DNA of 64,000 bases from Halopenitus persicus (lineage in GTDB: Archaea; Halobacteriota; Halobacteria; Halobacteriales; Haloferacaceae). Position 1 is the first letter of the stretch. Each line of letters starts with the position of its first letter. The notes under the pieces are model-generated. The model was not told the origin of the DNA. It searched no databases and saw only the letters and a program-made list of their open reading frames with translations. Below are positions 9,554 to 18,218 of this stretch, in pieces. The stretch lies in contig NZ_FNPC01000002.1 in the NCBI RefSeq assembly GCF_900107205.1, positions 1 through 64,000 on the forward strand. Reading direction: 5' to 3'. The translations under genes were made by a program, and so were the position numbers.

Positions 9554-9581
9554 AAGGCATCGGGCCCAAGGTTCGGGTGTG

Positions 9582-10481
9582 ATGAGTCAGACCCAGTCGA
9601 CTCAGGTGAGTGAGAGCGGGTGTCCGGAGTGTGGCGGTCGCGTGCGCGCCGACGGCACCGAAACCGTCTGTACCGACTGCGGGCTCGTCGTCGGCGAGCA
9701 CCGCATCGACCACGGGCCAGAGTGGCGCTCCTTCTCGGAGGACGACACGAATCCGGAGCGAACCGGCGCGCCGCGAACGCGGGCACGCCACGACCGCGGT
9801 CTCTCGACCGAGATCGGCCGTCCGACGCGTACGACGGCACGCAAGCGCCGTCGCTTCGCGCGGTTGCGGACCCACCACAACCGGGCGCAGATCGGATCGA
9901 AGCGGGACCGGAACCGCGTGTACGCCTTCACGGAGATCCGACGGCTGTGTGACGTGCTCGGGGTGCCCGAGGCCATCCGCGATCAGGCGTGCGTGCTCTT
10001 CGAGTCCGCCCAGGACGCCGACCTCCTTCGGGGACGCTCCATCGAGGGGTTCGCCGCGGCGAGCGTCTACGCGGCCGCCCGCGCCGCGAACGTCTCGCGG
10101 ACGGTTCCGGAGGTGTGTTCGGCCGCGAAGGCGTCGACCGACGAACACCACGCCGCCTTCGACGCGATGAACCGCGAGCTCGGGTTGCCGATCGGCGCGG
10201 TCCATCCGGCGGAGTACCTCGCCCGGTTCGCCTCCCGGCTCGACTGCGCGTCGGACGTCGAGTCACGCGCCCGCGAGCTGGCGGAAACGGCCGTCGAGGC
10301 GGGGCTCGTCGGCGGCAAGAATCCGAGCGGCGTCGCGGCCGCCTGTCTGTACACCGCGGGCCGCGAGCACGACGCGGAACTCACGCAGCAGGCGGCGGCG
10401 GACGTCGCCGACGTGACGCCCGTCACCGTTCGAAACACCTACGTGGATCTTCGCGACCGGCTCGAGACGGCGATCGAGTAG
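9582..10481 (+). CDS. tfb: Transcription initiation factor IIB (TFB)
   Basis: 299 residues. The N-terminal zinc ribbon has Cys14, Cys17, Cys30 and Cys33 (CPEC…CTDC), followed by the B-finger region (WRSFSEDD) and two cyclin-like repeats (about 100–190 and 195–295). TFB recruits RNA polymerase to TBP bound at the TATA box. Haloarchaea carry several TFB paralogues with different promoter preferences; which one this is cannot be told here. The linker GLSTEIGRPTRTTARKRRRF is present but contains an Arg/Lys-rich run and lacks the usual DKxxSWK-type core, hinting at a divergent paralogue. Single gene with its own promoter. Confidence 0.95.
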   Translation: MSQTQSTQVSESGCPECGGRVRADGTETVCTDCGLVVGEHRIDHGPEWRSFSEDDTNPERTGAPRTRARHDRGLSTEIGRPTRTTARKRRRFARLRTHHNRAQIGSKRDRNRVYAFTEIRRLCDVLGVPEAIRDQACVLFESAQDADLLRGRSIEGFAAASVYAAARAANVSRTVPEVCSAAKASTDEHHAAFDAMNRELGLPIGAVHPAEYLARFASRLDCASDVESRARELAETAVEAGLVGGKNPSGVAAACLYTAGREHDAELTQQAAADVADVTPVTVRNTYVDLRDRLETAIE

Positions 10482-10534
10482 CGTCTCCGCGTTTCGATCC
10501 GCCGAGTCCGATCTCTCGGAAGCGAATCGGGACG

Positions 10535-11260
10535 CTATCGAAACCGGTTGAGGACGCCCGTGCCCTCGCCGCCCGCGGCGAGCGTGGCCTCGAAACAGAC
10601 CTCGAAGCCGGTCGCGATCGCCCGGCCGTACGCGTCCCCGTTGGGCCGGACGGTCGGCCGTGTGACCGGTTCCGACTCGGCGGTCGGGAGGTCGACGTCG
10701 GCGGCCGGGAGGGATCCGCGCGTCGCGACCGTCGCGTCGACGCGTTCGCCGACGTCCTGCACCCGGCCCCGAAGCCGTTCGAGGGCATCGCGTCCGTGGA
10801 CGGTGGCCGGCGTCACCGCCGCGATCCGGTCGGCTGCGGTCACGGATGCAACCGCCTGGTTCGAGGCGACCGGCGGGGCGTCAACGACCACGTGGTCGAC
10901 CTCCTCGGCAGCCGCCTCGATCAGCGACGCCAGCCCCTCCGCCGCGTCGACACCCTTCGCCCGCGCGATGCGTTCGAACGGCGCGGACGCGGGCACGAGC
11001 CGCACCGCCCCGTCCCAGTCGCCATCGACCGCGTACGCCGCGGGGTCGGGATCCTCGGTCCGCCCCTCGGTCACGAGCGTCGTGACGTCCGGATCGATCC
11101 GGCCGGAGACGTACTCCGAGAGCCCCTGCGTCGCGTAGGCGGCGTCGATAACGACGACCTCGCGGCCGTCGATCGCGCCCATCGCCGCCAGCTCCACCGC
11201 GGTCCGCGTCGTTCCCGCGCCGCCGGTCGCGCCCACCAGCGCGAGCGTCGTCTCGCCCAT
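10535..11260 (-). CDS. ParA/MinD-like protein with a degenerate P-loop
   Basis: 241 residues. It has the ParA/MinD fold signature (ALVGATGGAGTTRTAVELA, then VVVIDAAYATQGLSEYV, then DHVVVDAPP), but the deviant Walker A Lys residues are missing: GGAGTTRT stands where GGxGKT/S is expected. It may therefore bind nucleotide weakly or not at all. The ATG at 11260 is chosen over GTG 11266, with a TATTTAAC element about 25 nt upstream. It is alone on its transcript, between TFB and the HIT gene. Possible roles are regulation or a membrane-positioning partner; nothing is proven. Confidence 0.75.
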   Translation of the reverse strand: MGETTLALVGATGGAGTTRTAVELAAMGAIDGREVVVIDAAYATQGLSEYVSGRIDPDVTTLVTEGRTEDPDPAAYAVDGDWDGAVRLVPASAPFERIARAKGVDAAEGLASLIEAAAEEVDHVVVDAPPVASNQAVASVTAADRIAAVTPATVHGRDALERLRGRVQDVGERVDATVATRGSLPAADVDLPTAESEPVTRPTVRPNGDAYGRAIATGFEVCFEATLAAGGEGTGVLNRFR

Positions 11261-11329
11261 ACGCACCCGCGGCTCGTCCGGGGGTTAAATACGTCGGATC
11301 GATCGAGGAAACAACTGCCGTCAGCCGGC

Positions 11330-11749
11330 TCACTCGCGGATCGCTTCGGCGACGGCGTCGAGTTCGTCGTCGTCGAGGTCGGGGCGCTCGCCGGCCACGG
11401 CGTGGATCGGCGCGCCGCCGTCGCCCTCGAACCGGGGGACGATGTGAACGTGAACGTGCGGGACCTCCTGGCCGGCCGCCGCGCCGTCGTTGATCCCGAC
11501 GTTGGCGCCGTCCGCGTCCACGGCGGCCTGCACGCGGGGGGTCAACTCGGCGACGACGTCGAAGACCGCCCCCGAGAGGTCGGCGGGGAGGTCGCCGACG
11601 TGCTCGTGGTGGGCCTTCGGAATGACGAGCGTGTGTCCCCGTGCCAGCGGGTTCGCGTCCAGGAACGCGAGCACGTCGTCGGTCTCCGCCACGGTTCGAG
11701 CCGGGATGTCGCCGTCGACGATCGAACAGAAGATGCAGTCGTCCGACAT
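11330..11749 (-). CDS. HIT-family nucleotide hydrolase/transferase
   Basis: 139 residues. The histidine triad HVHVHIVPR is at 98–106, with the catalytic His at 100 or 102, and there is an N-terminal CIFC pair (Cys5, Cys8), part of the zinc site in many Hint-type proteins. Hint proteins hydrolyse AMP linked to amines or amino acids. The start MSDDCIFC is the usual family N-terminus; the open frame upstream is Arg-rich and not protein-like. Downstream, 11831–11883 is a tandem repeat between the starts and stops of this gene and the next. Confidence 0.92.
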   Translation of the reverse strand: MSDDCIFCSIVDGDIPARTVAETDDVLAFLDANPLARGHTLVIPKAHHEHVGDLPADLSGAVFDVVAELTPRVQAAVDADGANVGINDGAAAGQEVPHVHVHIVPRFEGDGGAPIHAVAGERPDLDDDELDAVAEAIRE

Positions 11750-11830
11750 ACGCGATCGGTTTGCGTCCGCGAGTATCAAGGTTTCCCGTCGACGGATCCG
11801 AGGTCGGGGTCGAGGGCGTTCCGACCGGCC

Positions 11831-11883
11831 TCGAGGGAGCACCGGCTTCGGGGGGAGTACCGGCCTCGGGGGGAGTACCGGCC
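11831..11883. repeat. Tandem 18-bp repeat between HIT and PrsW-like genes
   Basis: TCGGGGGGAGTACCGGCC at 11848–11865 and 11866–11883, preceded by a shorter diverged copy at 11831–11847. It ends 8 bp before the PrsW-like stop codon. Confidence 0.85.
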
Positions 11884-11891
11884 GCGTGCCG

Positions 11892-12893
11892 TCACTCCTC
11901 GAACTCGGTCAGCTCGGGGTCGGTCTCCCGGTCGATCTCGGCGTGCACCGTCCGGTAGGTCTCGCGGTAGCGCCAGATCTTCCGCAGGAGGACGAAGCCG
12001 AAGATCCCGTCGAAGACGAGCACGTAGACGACCAGCGACGGAAGCGACCCCAGTCCCGTCACCGCGCCGATCAGCCCGGTGCCGATCCCGACCGTCGAGT
12101 TGTACGTCGCGTGGATCACGGCCGCGATCGCGATCCCCTTCAGGACGATCGGCCCCCGGTGTTCGGGGTTGAACTTCGCGAGTCCGAGGTAGTAGCCGGC
12201 GAACGCGGAGTAGATGACGTGTCCCGGCCCGGCGAACGCGCGGACCGCCGCGATCCCGTCGCCCGCGCCGAGGATCGCCAGGCTGATCCCCATCTCCACG
12301 GCGTCGACGTTCCGCGAGATGTACAGCAGGTTCTCGATCGTCGCGAACCCCAGCCCCGCGACCGCGCCGTAGACGGCGCCGTCGATCACGGCGTCGAACC
12401 GGACGTCGGTGTAGGCGTACAGCCGCACCGCCAGCAGCTTGACGGTCTCCTCGACCGGTCCGACGACGAGGAAGAAGAAGACCACCTGGCTGATGCCGAC
12501 GAAGGGGCCGAACAGGCTCGTGACCGCGGAGTTGAGCACCGCCGCGAACGTCGCGGTCAACACCGCAAGCAGGAACGTCGCCACCAAAAGCGCGAGCGGC
12601 TCGGTCGTCGTCACGTCGCTCGCCCGGACGTATCCGGCAAGCGCCGCGGCCGGCACGACCGACAGCACCGTGAGGATCCGGATCACCGGATCGGCGAACG
12701 CACCGAGGGCCCCGATACCGAGGAGGATCGCCGCGGCGAGCACGATCACGAACGCCTTCGTGCCCGTCGTCAGCGTCCAGTAGCCCGCGACCGCCGTGCG
12801 GTCGAGAAGCGTTCGCGGCTCCCAGGTCGCGACGTCGTAGAGGTCCCGCCCCGCGTCGTCCGCGCTCTCGATCGGATCCGTTCGATCTGGCAT
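11892..12893 (-). CDS. PrsW-family intramembrane metalloprotease
   Basis: 333 residues with about eight hydrophobic segments. The PrsW/CAAX-protease-like motifs are in order: GPVEETVKLLAV (EExxK type), GFATIENLLY (FxxxE type), GPGHVIYSAFAGYY (first His) and IHATYNST (second His). The family cleaves membrane proteins inside the bilayer, e.g. anti-sigma factors in Bacillus; the archaeal substrate is unknown. The start MPDRTDP is preferred over a start 39 nt upstream that would precede the promoter-like AGTAAGG region. Both termini are acidic and cytoplasmic-looking. Confidence 0.85.
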   Translation of the reverse strand: MPDRTDPIESADDAGRDLYDVATWEPRTLLDRTAVAGYWTLTTGTKAFVIVLAAAILLGIGALGAFADPVIRILTVLSVVPAAALAGYVRASDVTTTEPLALLVATFLLAVLTATFAAVLNSAVTSLFGPFVGISQVVFFFLVVGPVEETVKLLAVRLYAYTDVRFDAVIDGAVYGAVAGLGFATIENLLYISRNVDAVEMGISLAILGAGDGIAAVRAFAGPGHVIYSAFAGYYLGLAKFNPEHRGPIVLKGIAIAAVIHATYNSTVGIGTGLIGAVTGLGSLPSLVVYVLVFDGIFGFVLLRKIWRYRETYRTVHAEIDRETDPELTEFEE

Positions 12894-12949
12894 ACGCGTC
12901 CCATCAACCGCGGGATAGTAAGGCCTTGCCACGCCGGCAGGTGGCCGTC

Positions 12950-13006
12950 CTCGCTCCGAGTAAGCACCCTCGCTCCGAGCGACAACCCTCGCTCCGAGTG
13001 GCTGCC
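12950..13006. repeat. Three 19-bp tandem units with CTCGCTCCGAG core
   Basis: CTCGCTCCGAG followed by eight variable bases, at 12950–12968, 12969–12987 and 12988–13006, in the divergent promoter region between the PrsW-like gene and the next + strand gene. The 11-bp core is identical in all three while the eight bases between differ. Confidence 0.85.
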
Positions 13007-13053
13007 CGTGACGAACCGCGAGGCTTCAAAAGCCCGCCGCCCCAACCGCGCGT

Positions 13054-13428
13054 ATGCACTTCGATCAGCGCACGCAGCAGGCGCTTCGCGAGGCCGGTCT
13101 CGAGACCGACGCCATCCGGGAGGCGAGCGACCGCGTCGCCGAGCTGGTTCGGGAGGACGCCGCGGCGATCGAGTCGTTCTTCGGCGACGGCGGGACGTTT
13201 CACTCCGACATGGAGACCGCCCACGGCCCGGACGGGCCGACCGAGCACGCGGTCACCGGCGTCGATCTGTACACGCACGGCGGGGACCTCCGCGGTTACC
13301 TCTCGTTCGACTCCTGGGGCGTTCCCGTCGAGGACGGCCGCGTGCTCTCGCAGGACGTCGTGGAGCTGACGCTGGGCCCGACGGTTCACGACCGCGTCCG
13401 CTTCGCGCGGACGGTCGCGGACCTATGA
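13054..13428 (+). CDS. Small conserved haloarchaeal protein, function unknown
   Basis: 124 residues (MHFDQRTQQALREAGLETDAIRE…). A mixed alpha/beta protein with no membrane segment and no motif I know. VDLYTHGGDLRGYLSFD (about 71–87) looks like a beta-rich core. It overlaps the FAU-1 start by 4 nt (ATGA), so it is translationally coupled to that ribonuclease. That makes an RNA-related role worth considering, but this is context only. TTCAAAAG about 30 nt upstream may be its TATA element. Confidence 0.75.
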   Translation: MHFDQRTQQALREAGLETDAIREASDRVAELVREDAAAIESFFGDGGTFHSDMETAHGPDGPTEHAVTGVDLYTHGGDLRGYLSFDSWGVPVEDGRVLSQDVVELTLGPTVHDRVRFARTVADL

Positions 13429-15047
13429 ACGTCCGCGTCCGCGGGATCTACGCGACCGCGCTCACGGCGGCGTTCGGCGACGCCGGCCACGACGTCGTCG
13501 ATGCGTCCGCGCCCATCCGCGAGCGCTTCGCGGCGGAGTCGCTGCCCGACGCCCGCGGGCCCGCGCCCGTCGACGCCTCGGTTCGCACGACCGACGATCG
13601 ACAGGGCGTCGGCGTCCACGGCGACGGCGAGGCGGTGGCGACCCTGACGGACCGGCTGCGCGAGGTCGGGATCGACGCGCTCGCCTGGCTCGACCCGGCC
13701 CCGCGCGGGGCCGTCTTCGACGGCGAGGTGACGGAGACGCTCGGCGGCGGGGCCGTCGTCCGGCTGGCCGACGGACCGGACGCCGTCCGGGCTCGGCTTT
13801 CGGGCACCGACGACACGGCCTCCGACGGCGCGTGGCCGGTCGCGGCGTCCGCGTCGTCCGACCTCGCGGTCGGCGGTCGCGGAGCGGTCGAGGGCTACCT
13901 CCCGTACGGCGAAACCGCGGACCGGATCACGGTCGGGGACGCGCTGCGCGTGCAGGTCCGCGAGCCCGCCCCGCCGTGGGACGACCGGCGGCCCGAACTC
14001 GGCGTCGACCTTCGCGTTCCGGGGCCGCTCGCGTCGCTCGTTCCCGGCGAGGGGACGCGCGTGGACGCCCGCGAGGAGGCGGCCGGCCGCGAGCTGGCCG
14101 GGATGGCCGACCTCCTCGGGCTGGAGCCGCCGGATGGGTGGGGGATCCGCTGGCACCGGCCGGCGGTCGACGCCGGGATGGACGCGCTGGAGGCGGGCCT
14201 CTCGCGGGCGATCGACCGGCTCGACGCGGTCGCCGCCGTTCGCGAGGCCGACGTCTCCGCGCCGCGGCCGCTTGCGGCACCGGTCGTCGGCGCCTGGGTC
14301 TGGTTCGGCCGCGAATCGCGGTTCGCCCTCGACGACCGGCGCCGCGCGGTGACGACGACGATGCCCGGCCATCACCGCGTGAAGGCCGGCTCGGATGGGG
14401 CAAGCGCCGGCGTCGACTTCGTCGAGGCGTTCTGCTCCCCCGAGACCCTCGCGTCGGGACCCGTCTCCGACGGCGACTCCGGAGCCGCCGAAACCGATGG
14501 GGACGAGGATACCGGCGAGGACGAGGATACCGGCGGGGACGACGTCGACTTCCCGTTCGGCGTCGTCACGGAGACGTTCGGTCCGCTCGTCGGCGACCGC
14601 GTCCGGATCGCCCACGGCAAGCCAGCCGGCCACCTCGTGGTGTTGGGCGACGGCGAGGTGACCGACCGCGACGCCGACGCGGGTCAGATCACCGTCGAGC
14701 GGGCGATGACCGCGGGCGGAACCTACGACGCGCTCGAGGTTCCCCGCGAGTCGGGCGACGTCGCGACGACGACGTTCACCGAGGGACGGTGGTGGTATCC
14801 GACCACCTACCGCGACGACGCGGGCGATCTGAAGGGAACCTATCTCAACGTCTGTACCCCGGTCGAGGTGTTCCCGGAGACGGTCCGCTACGTCGACCTC
14901 CACGTTGACGTGATCAAGCACGCCGACGGGACCGTCGAGCGCGTCGACGACGACGAGCTCGACGCCGCGGTCGCGGCGGGGACCGTCCCCGAGCCGCTGG
15001 CGGAGCGGGCCCGGTCGGTGGCCGCGTCGATCGAGAACGCGCTCTAG
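13425..15047 (+). CDS. fau1: FAU-1-type ribonuclease / AU-rich RNA-binding protein
   Basis: 540 residues. The N-terminal part (MNVRVRGIYATALTAAFGDAG, then an S1/OB-like stretch GAVFDGEVTETLGGGAVVRL) resembles RNase E/G-related proteins. The C-terminal part (about 430–520) is a DUF402 domain with RWWYPTTYRDDAG, KGTYLNVCTPVEVFPE and the YVDLHVDVIKHADG core. This domain order is that of archaeal FAU-1, reported as an RNase involved in 5S maturation. An acidic insert GDEDTGEDEDTGGDD precedes the C-terminal domain. Overlap with the upstream gene and close spacing to uvrB mark a gene group. Confidence 0.88.
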   Translation: MNVRVRGIYATALTAAFGDAGHDVVDASAPIRERFAAESLPDARGPAPVDASVRTTDDRQGVGVHGDGEAVATLTDRLREVGIDALAWLDPAPRGAVFDGEVTETLGGGAVVRLADGPDAVRARLSGTDDTASDGAWPVAASASSDLAVGGRGAVEGYLPYGETADRITVGDALRVQVREPAPPWDDRRPELGVDLRVPGPLASLVPGEGTRVDAREEAAGRELAGMADLLGLEPPDGWGIRWHRPAVDAGMDALEAGLSRAIDRLDAVAAVREADVSAPRPLAAPVVGAWVWFGRESRFALDDRRRAVTTTMPGHHRVKAGSDGASAGVDFVEAFCSPETLASGPVSDGDSGAAETDGDEDTGEDEDTGGDDVDFPFGVVTETFGPLVGDRVRIAHGKPAGHLVVLGDGEVTDRDADAGQITVERAMTAGGTYDALEVPRESGDVATTTFTEGRWWYPTTYRDDAGDLKGTYLNVCTPVEVFPETVRYVDLHVDVIKHADGTVERVDDDELDAAVAAGTVPEPLAERARSVAASIENAL

Positions 15048-15176
15048 CTCGGCCGGCCGGGTGCGGTGTGAATGCCGGGAGGGGACGCGCCGAACCGAGA
15101 CAGGGGCGAGCCGAACCGCAACGCCGACCGAGGTGGGGGGCGCGCCGCTCAAGTGTCTGCGCCGCCAACGAGGACC

Positions 15177-17237
15177 GTGAGCGACGCCGACTCCCCGCTG
15201 TCGGAGGACCGCCCGACCGCCGACCGGCCGCTGCGCGTCGATGCCCCCTTCGAGCCGGCCGGCGACCAGCCCGACGCCATCGAGGCGCTCGTCGAGGGGT
15301 ACCGGGACGGCGCGACCGAACAGACGCTGCTCGGCGTGACGGGGTCGGGAAAGACGAACACGGTCTCGTGGGTGCTCGAGGAGCTGAACCAACCGACCCT
15401 GGTGTTGGCGCACAACAAGACGCTCGCGGCGCAGCTCTACGAGGAGTTCCGCGAGCTGTTCCCCGACAACGCCGTCGAGTACTTCGTCTCCTACTACAAC
15501 TACTACCAGCCGGAGGCCTACGTCGAGCAGACGGACACCTACATCGACAAGGAGATGTCGATCAACGAGGAGATCGACCGCCTGCGCCACTCGGCGACAC
15601 GGTCGCTTTTGACCCGGGACGACGTCATCGTGGTCGCGTCCGTCTCCGCCATCTACGGGCTCGGCGATCCCGGGAACTACCGCGAGATGGCCCTGGAGCT
15701 GTCCGTCGGCGACCGGATCGGCCGCGAGGACCTGCTGGCCGAGCTGGTCGACCGGAACTACGACCGCAACGACGTGGACTTCACCCAGGGCACCTTCCGC
15801 GTCCGTGGCGACACGATCGAGGTGTTCCCGATGTACGGCCGGTACGCGCTCCGGATCGAGCTGTGGGGCGACGAGGTCGACCGGATCCTGAAGGTCGACC
15901 CGATGCAGGGCGAAGTCGTCTCCGAGGAGCCGGCGACGCTGATCCACCCCGCGGAACACTACTCGATCCCCGAGGAGCAGCTCGAGCAGGCGATCGAGGA
16001 GATCGAGACGCTCCGGGACCAACGCGTCAGGCAGTTCGAGCGGGAGGGCGACCTCGTCGCCGCCCAGCGCATCGACGAACGGACGACCTTCGACCTCGAG
16101 ATGCTGCGGGAGGCCGGCTACTGTTCGGGCATCGAGAACTACTCGGTCCACATGGACGACCGCGACCGCGGTGACCCGCCGTACACCCTGCTCGATTACT
16201 TCCCCGACGACTTCCTGACGGTGATCGACGAGTCCCACCAGACGATCCCCCAGATCAAGGGCCAGTACGAGGGCGACAAATCCCGGAAGGACTCGCTGGT
16301 CGAGAACGGCTTCCGGCTGCCGACCGCCTACGACAACCGGCCGCTGACCTTCGAGGAGTTCGAGGCCAAGACCGACCGGACCCTCTACGTCTCCGCGACG
16401 CCCGGCGACTACGAGCGCGAGCGTTCCGCGCAGGTGGTCGAACAGATCGTCCGGCCGACCTACCTCGTCGACCCCGCCGTCGAGATCGCCGACGCGACCG
16501 GGCAGGTCGACGACCTGCTCGACCGCATCGACGACCGCATCGAGCGCGGCGAGCGGACCCTCGTGACCACGCTGACGAAACGGATGGCCGAGGACCTCAC
16601 GGAGTACCTCGAGGAGGCCGGCGTCGAGGTGGCGTATATGCACGACGAGACCGACACCCTCGAGCGCCACGAGATCATCCGGGACCTCCGGCTCGGGAAC
16701 ATCGACGTCCTCGTCGGCATCAACCTCCTCCGGGAGGGACTGGACATCCCCGAGGTGAGCCTCGTGGCGATCCTCGACGCCGACCAGGAGGGGTTCCTCC
16801 GCTCGACGACCACGCTCGTCCAGACGATGGGGCGGGCCGCCCGCAACGTCAACGGCGAGGTCGTCCTCTACGCCGACGAGGTGACCGACTCGATGCGGGC
16901 GGCCATCGAGGAGACGCGCCGCCGCCGGGAGATCCAACGGGAGTTCAACGAGGAACACGGCCACACCCCGACGACGATCGACAAGCCGGTCGGCGAGACG
17001 ACCCTCCCCGGCTCGAAGACGGACACGAGCGGCGTCTCCGTCGGCGACGTCGAGACCGAGGACGGGGCCCGCGACCGGATCGAGGCGCTCGAGGAACGGA
17101 TGAACGAGGCGGCCAGCAACCTCGAGTTCGAGCTGGCGGCCGACATCCGCGACCGGATCGCCGAGCTGCGCTCGGCCTTCGAGCTCGATGAGCGCGAGGA
17201 GGGGACCGTTCCGGAGCCGGCGGTCGAGGAGTTCTAG
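15177..17237 (+). CDS. uvrB: UvrABC excinuclease subunit B
   Basis: 686 residues. Walker [10 protein letters not shown] is at about 52–60. The beta-hairpin [11 protein letters not shown] at about 105–115 clamps the damaged strand. DESH follows at about 354–357, the helicase motifs VSATPGDYE and [14 protein letters not shown] come next, and QTMGRAARN is motif VI. The C-terminal UVR domain (about 635–670) contacts UvrC. UvrB verifies lesions in nucleotide excision repair; the bacterial-type Uvr system is normal in haloarchaea. GTG 15177 is chosen because the family begins SDADSPLS…, and CTCAAGTG lies about 28 nt upstream; an in-frame ATG at 15072 would add 35 unlikely residues. Confidence 0.97.
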   Translation: MSDADSPLSEDRPTADRPLRVDAPFEPAGDQPDAIEALVEGYRDGATEQTLLGVTGSGKTNTVSWVLEELNQPTLVLAHNKTLAAQLYEEFRELFPDNAVEYFVSYYNYYQPEAYVEQTDTYIDKEMSINEEIDRLRHSATRSLLTRDDVIVVASVSAIYGLGDPGNYREMALELSVGDRIGREDLLAELVDRNYDRNDVDFTQGTFRVRGDTIEVFPMYGRYALRIELWGDEVDRILKVDPMQGEVVSEEPATLIHPAEHYSIPEEQLEQAIEEIETLRDQRVRQFEREGDLVAAQRIDERTTFDLEMLREAGYCSGIENYSVHMDDRDRGDPPYTLLDYFPDDFLTVIDESHQTIPQIKGQYEGDKSRKDSLVENGFRLPTAYDNRPLTFEEFEAKTDRTLYVSATPGDYERERSAQVVEQIVRPTYLVDPAVEIADATGQVDDLLDRIDDRIERGERTLVTTLTKRMAEDLTEYLEEAGVEVAYMHDETDTLERHEIIRDLRLGNIDVLVGINLLREGLDIPEVSLVAILDADQEGFLRSTTTLVQTMGRAARNVNGEVVLYADEVTDSMRAAIEETRRRREIQREFNEEHGHTPTTIDKPVGETTLPGSKTDTSGVSVGDVETEDGARDRIEALEERMNEAASNLEFELAADIRDRIAELRSAFELDEREEGTVPEPAVEEF

Positions 17238-17279
17238 CCGGCGCTCGAGGAATTCTAGCCGGCGGTCGAGGAGTTCTCA
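17217..17279 (+). repeat. 21-bp tandem repeat over the uvrB stop codon
   Basis: CCGGCGGTCGAGGAGTTCTAG (17217–17237) encodes the last six residues and stop of UvrB. It is repeated at 17238–17258 with two changes, keeping TAG, and at 17259–17279 with CA in place of the final AG. Confidence 0.92.
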
Positions 17280-17333
17280 CCGACCGTCGAGTTCTCGCCG
17301 TTGGGACCCATCCGGACCGTCGACGCGACCGGC

Positions 17334-18170
17334 CTACCGGATCTTCCGGACGTCGGTGATGTCGAAGCCGCCCTCGTGGATCTCCGTCTCGAACCGGATG
17401 ATGTTCTCCTCCTCGAGCCGGGAGAGGACGCCCCGGAACTCCCGGACGACCATCGTCCGGGCACGCTGTGACCCGCCCGTCTCCCAGGTGAACCGGAACG
17501 TGCCGCCGACCGAGTCCATCAGGATCCCCCGTTCGGTGTCGGTGAGCGTGTCCTCGTTGACCAGAAGCAGGATCAGCCCGCCCCAGTGGTGGGCCGCCTT
17601 CTTGAGTCCCTTCATCACCATCGCGATGTCGTTCCAGTCCATCTCCTCGGAGATCGAGGAGACGAGGTCGGTGACCGAGTCGATCACGACCAGGTTGCCC
17701 GCGGCGTGCGCCGAGAGGTACTCGCCGAGCTCGGAGAGGAGGTCCCCGTGGTGTTCCCGCTCGCCGAGGTCCCCGATCGTCGAGGGCTCCCCGTGGTACC
17801 AGTCGCGCGGGATCGGGCTCAGCTGGAAGTACGGCGTCGACAGGTCCGCAAAGCGGATCCCGTCCGCGGCCGCCGCGGCGATCTCGTCGGCCATCGTGTA
17901 GCCGAGCTCCCGCTCGATCGCCGCCTCCCCCGAGGTGAACGAGACGTAGTGAACCTCCGGCGGGACCGCCGAGGAGTCCTCCAGGTCGCCGTAATACAGG
18001 TCGAAGAGCTCCTCGTCGGCCCGCGCGAGCACGTTCATCGCGGCGCTCGTGTACAGGAACTCGCGGGCGCCCGCGCCGGACTCCCCCGACAGCAACACGA
18101 CGCTTCCCGGCGGCGCGCCGCCGCCGAGGATCGAGTCGAGCCGGGCGACCCCGAACGGCACGTTCGACAT
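17334..18170 (-). CDS. KaiC/RadA-like (RAD55 family) protein without P-loop lysine
   Basis: 278 residues. The beginning FGVARLDSILGGGAPPGSVV is the RecA/KaiC entry and GNLVVIDSVTDLV (about 160–172) is Walker B. The Walker A, however, reads GESGAGAREF where GxxGxGKT is expected, so the phosphate-binding Lys is gone. The C-terminal part (RARTMVVREFRGVLSRL…) is like the haloarchaeal HTR-like/RadA-family proteins. It is likely a regulatory or structural paralogue, not an active recombinase. A GATAAACC-type element about 22 nt upstream is a possible promoter. Convergent with uvrB. Confidence 0.8.
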   Translation of the reverse strand: MSNVPFGVARLDSILGGGAPPGSVVLLSGESGAGAREFLYTSAAMNVLARADEELFDLYYGDLEDSSAVPPEVHYVSFTSGEAAIERELGYTMADEIAAAAADGIRFADLSTPYFQLSPIPRDWYHGEPSTIGDLGEREHHGDLLSELGEYLSAHAAGNLVVIDSVTDLVSSISEEMDWNDIAMVMKGLKKAAHHWGGLILLLVNEDTLTDTERGILMDSVGGTFRFTWETGGSQRARTMVVREFRGVLSRLEEENIIRFETEIHEGGFDITDVRKIR

Positions 18171-18218
18171 ACCGGATAGGCGCGCGCGGGTGGTTTATCG
18201 GTTACGCCGTGGAGGGGG

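Noticed and set aside
15072-15176. Longer UvrB with ATG at 15072
   Set aside because: The added 35 residues are Arg/Gly-rich and not part of the family; a TATA-like element lies within this stretch.
13386-16964. Very long minus-strand open frame opposite FAU-1 and UvrB
   Set aside because: A shadow of GC-rich codon use. The + strand encodes two recognisable proteins with all motifs.
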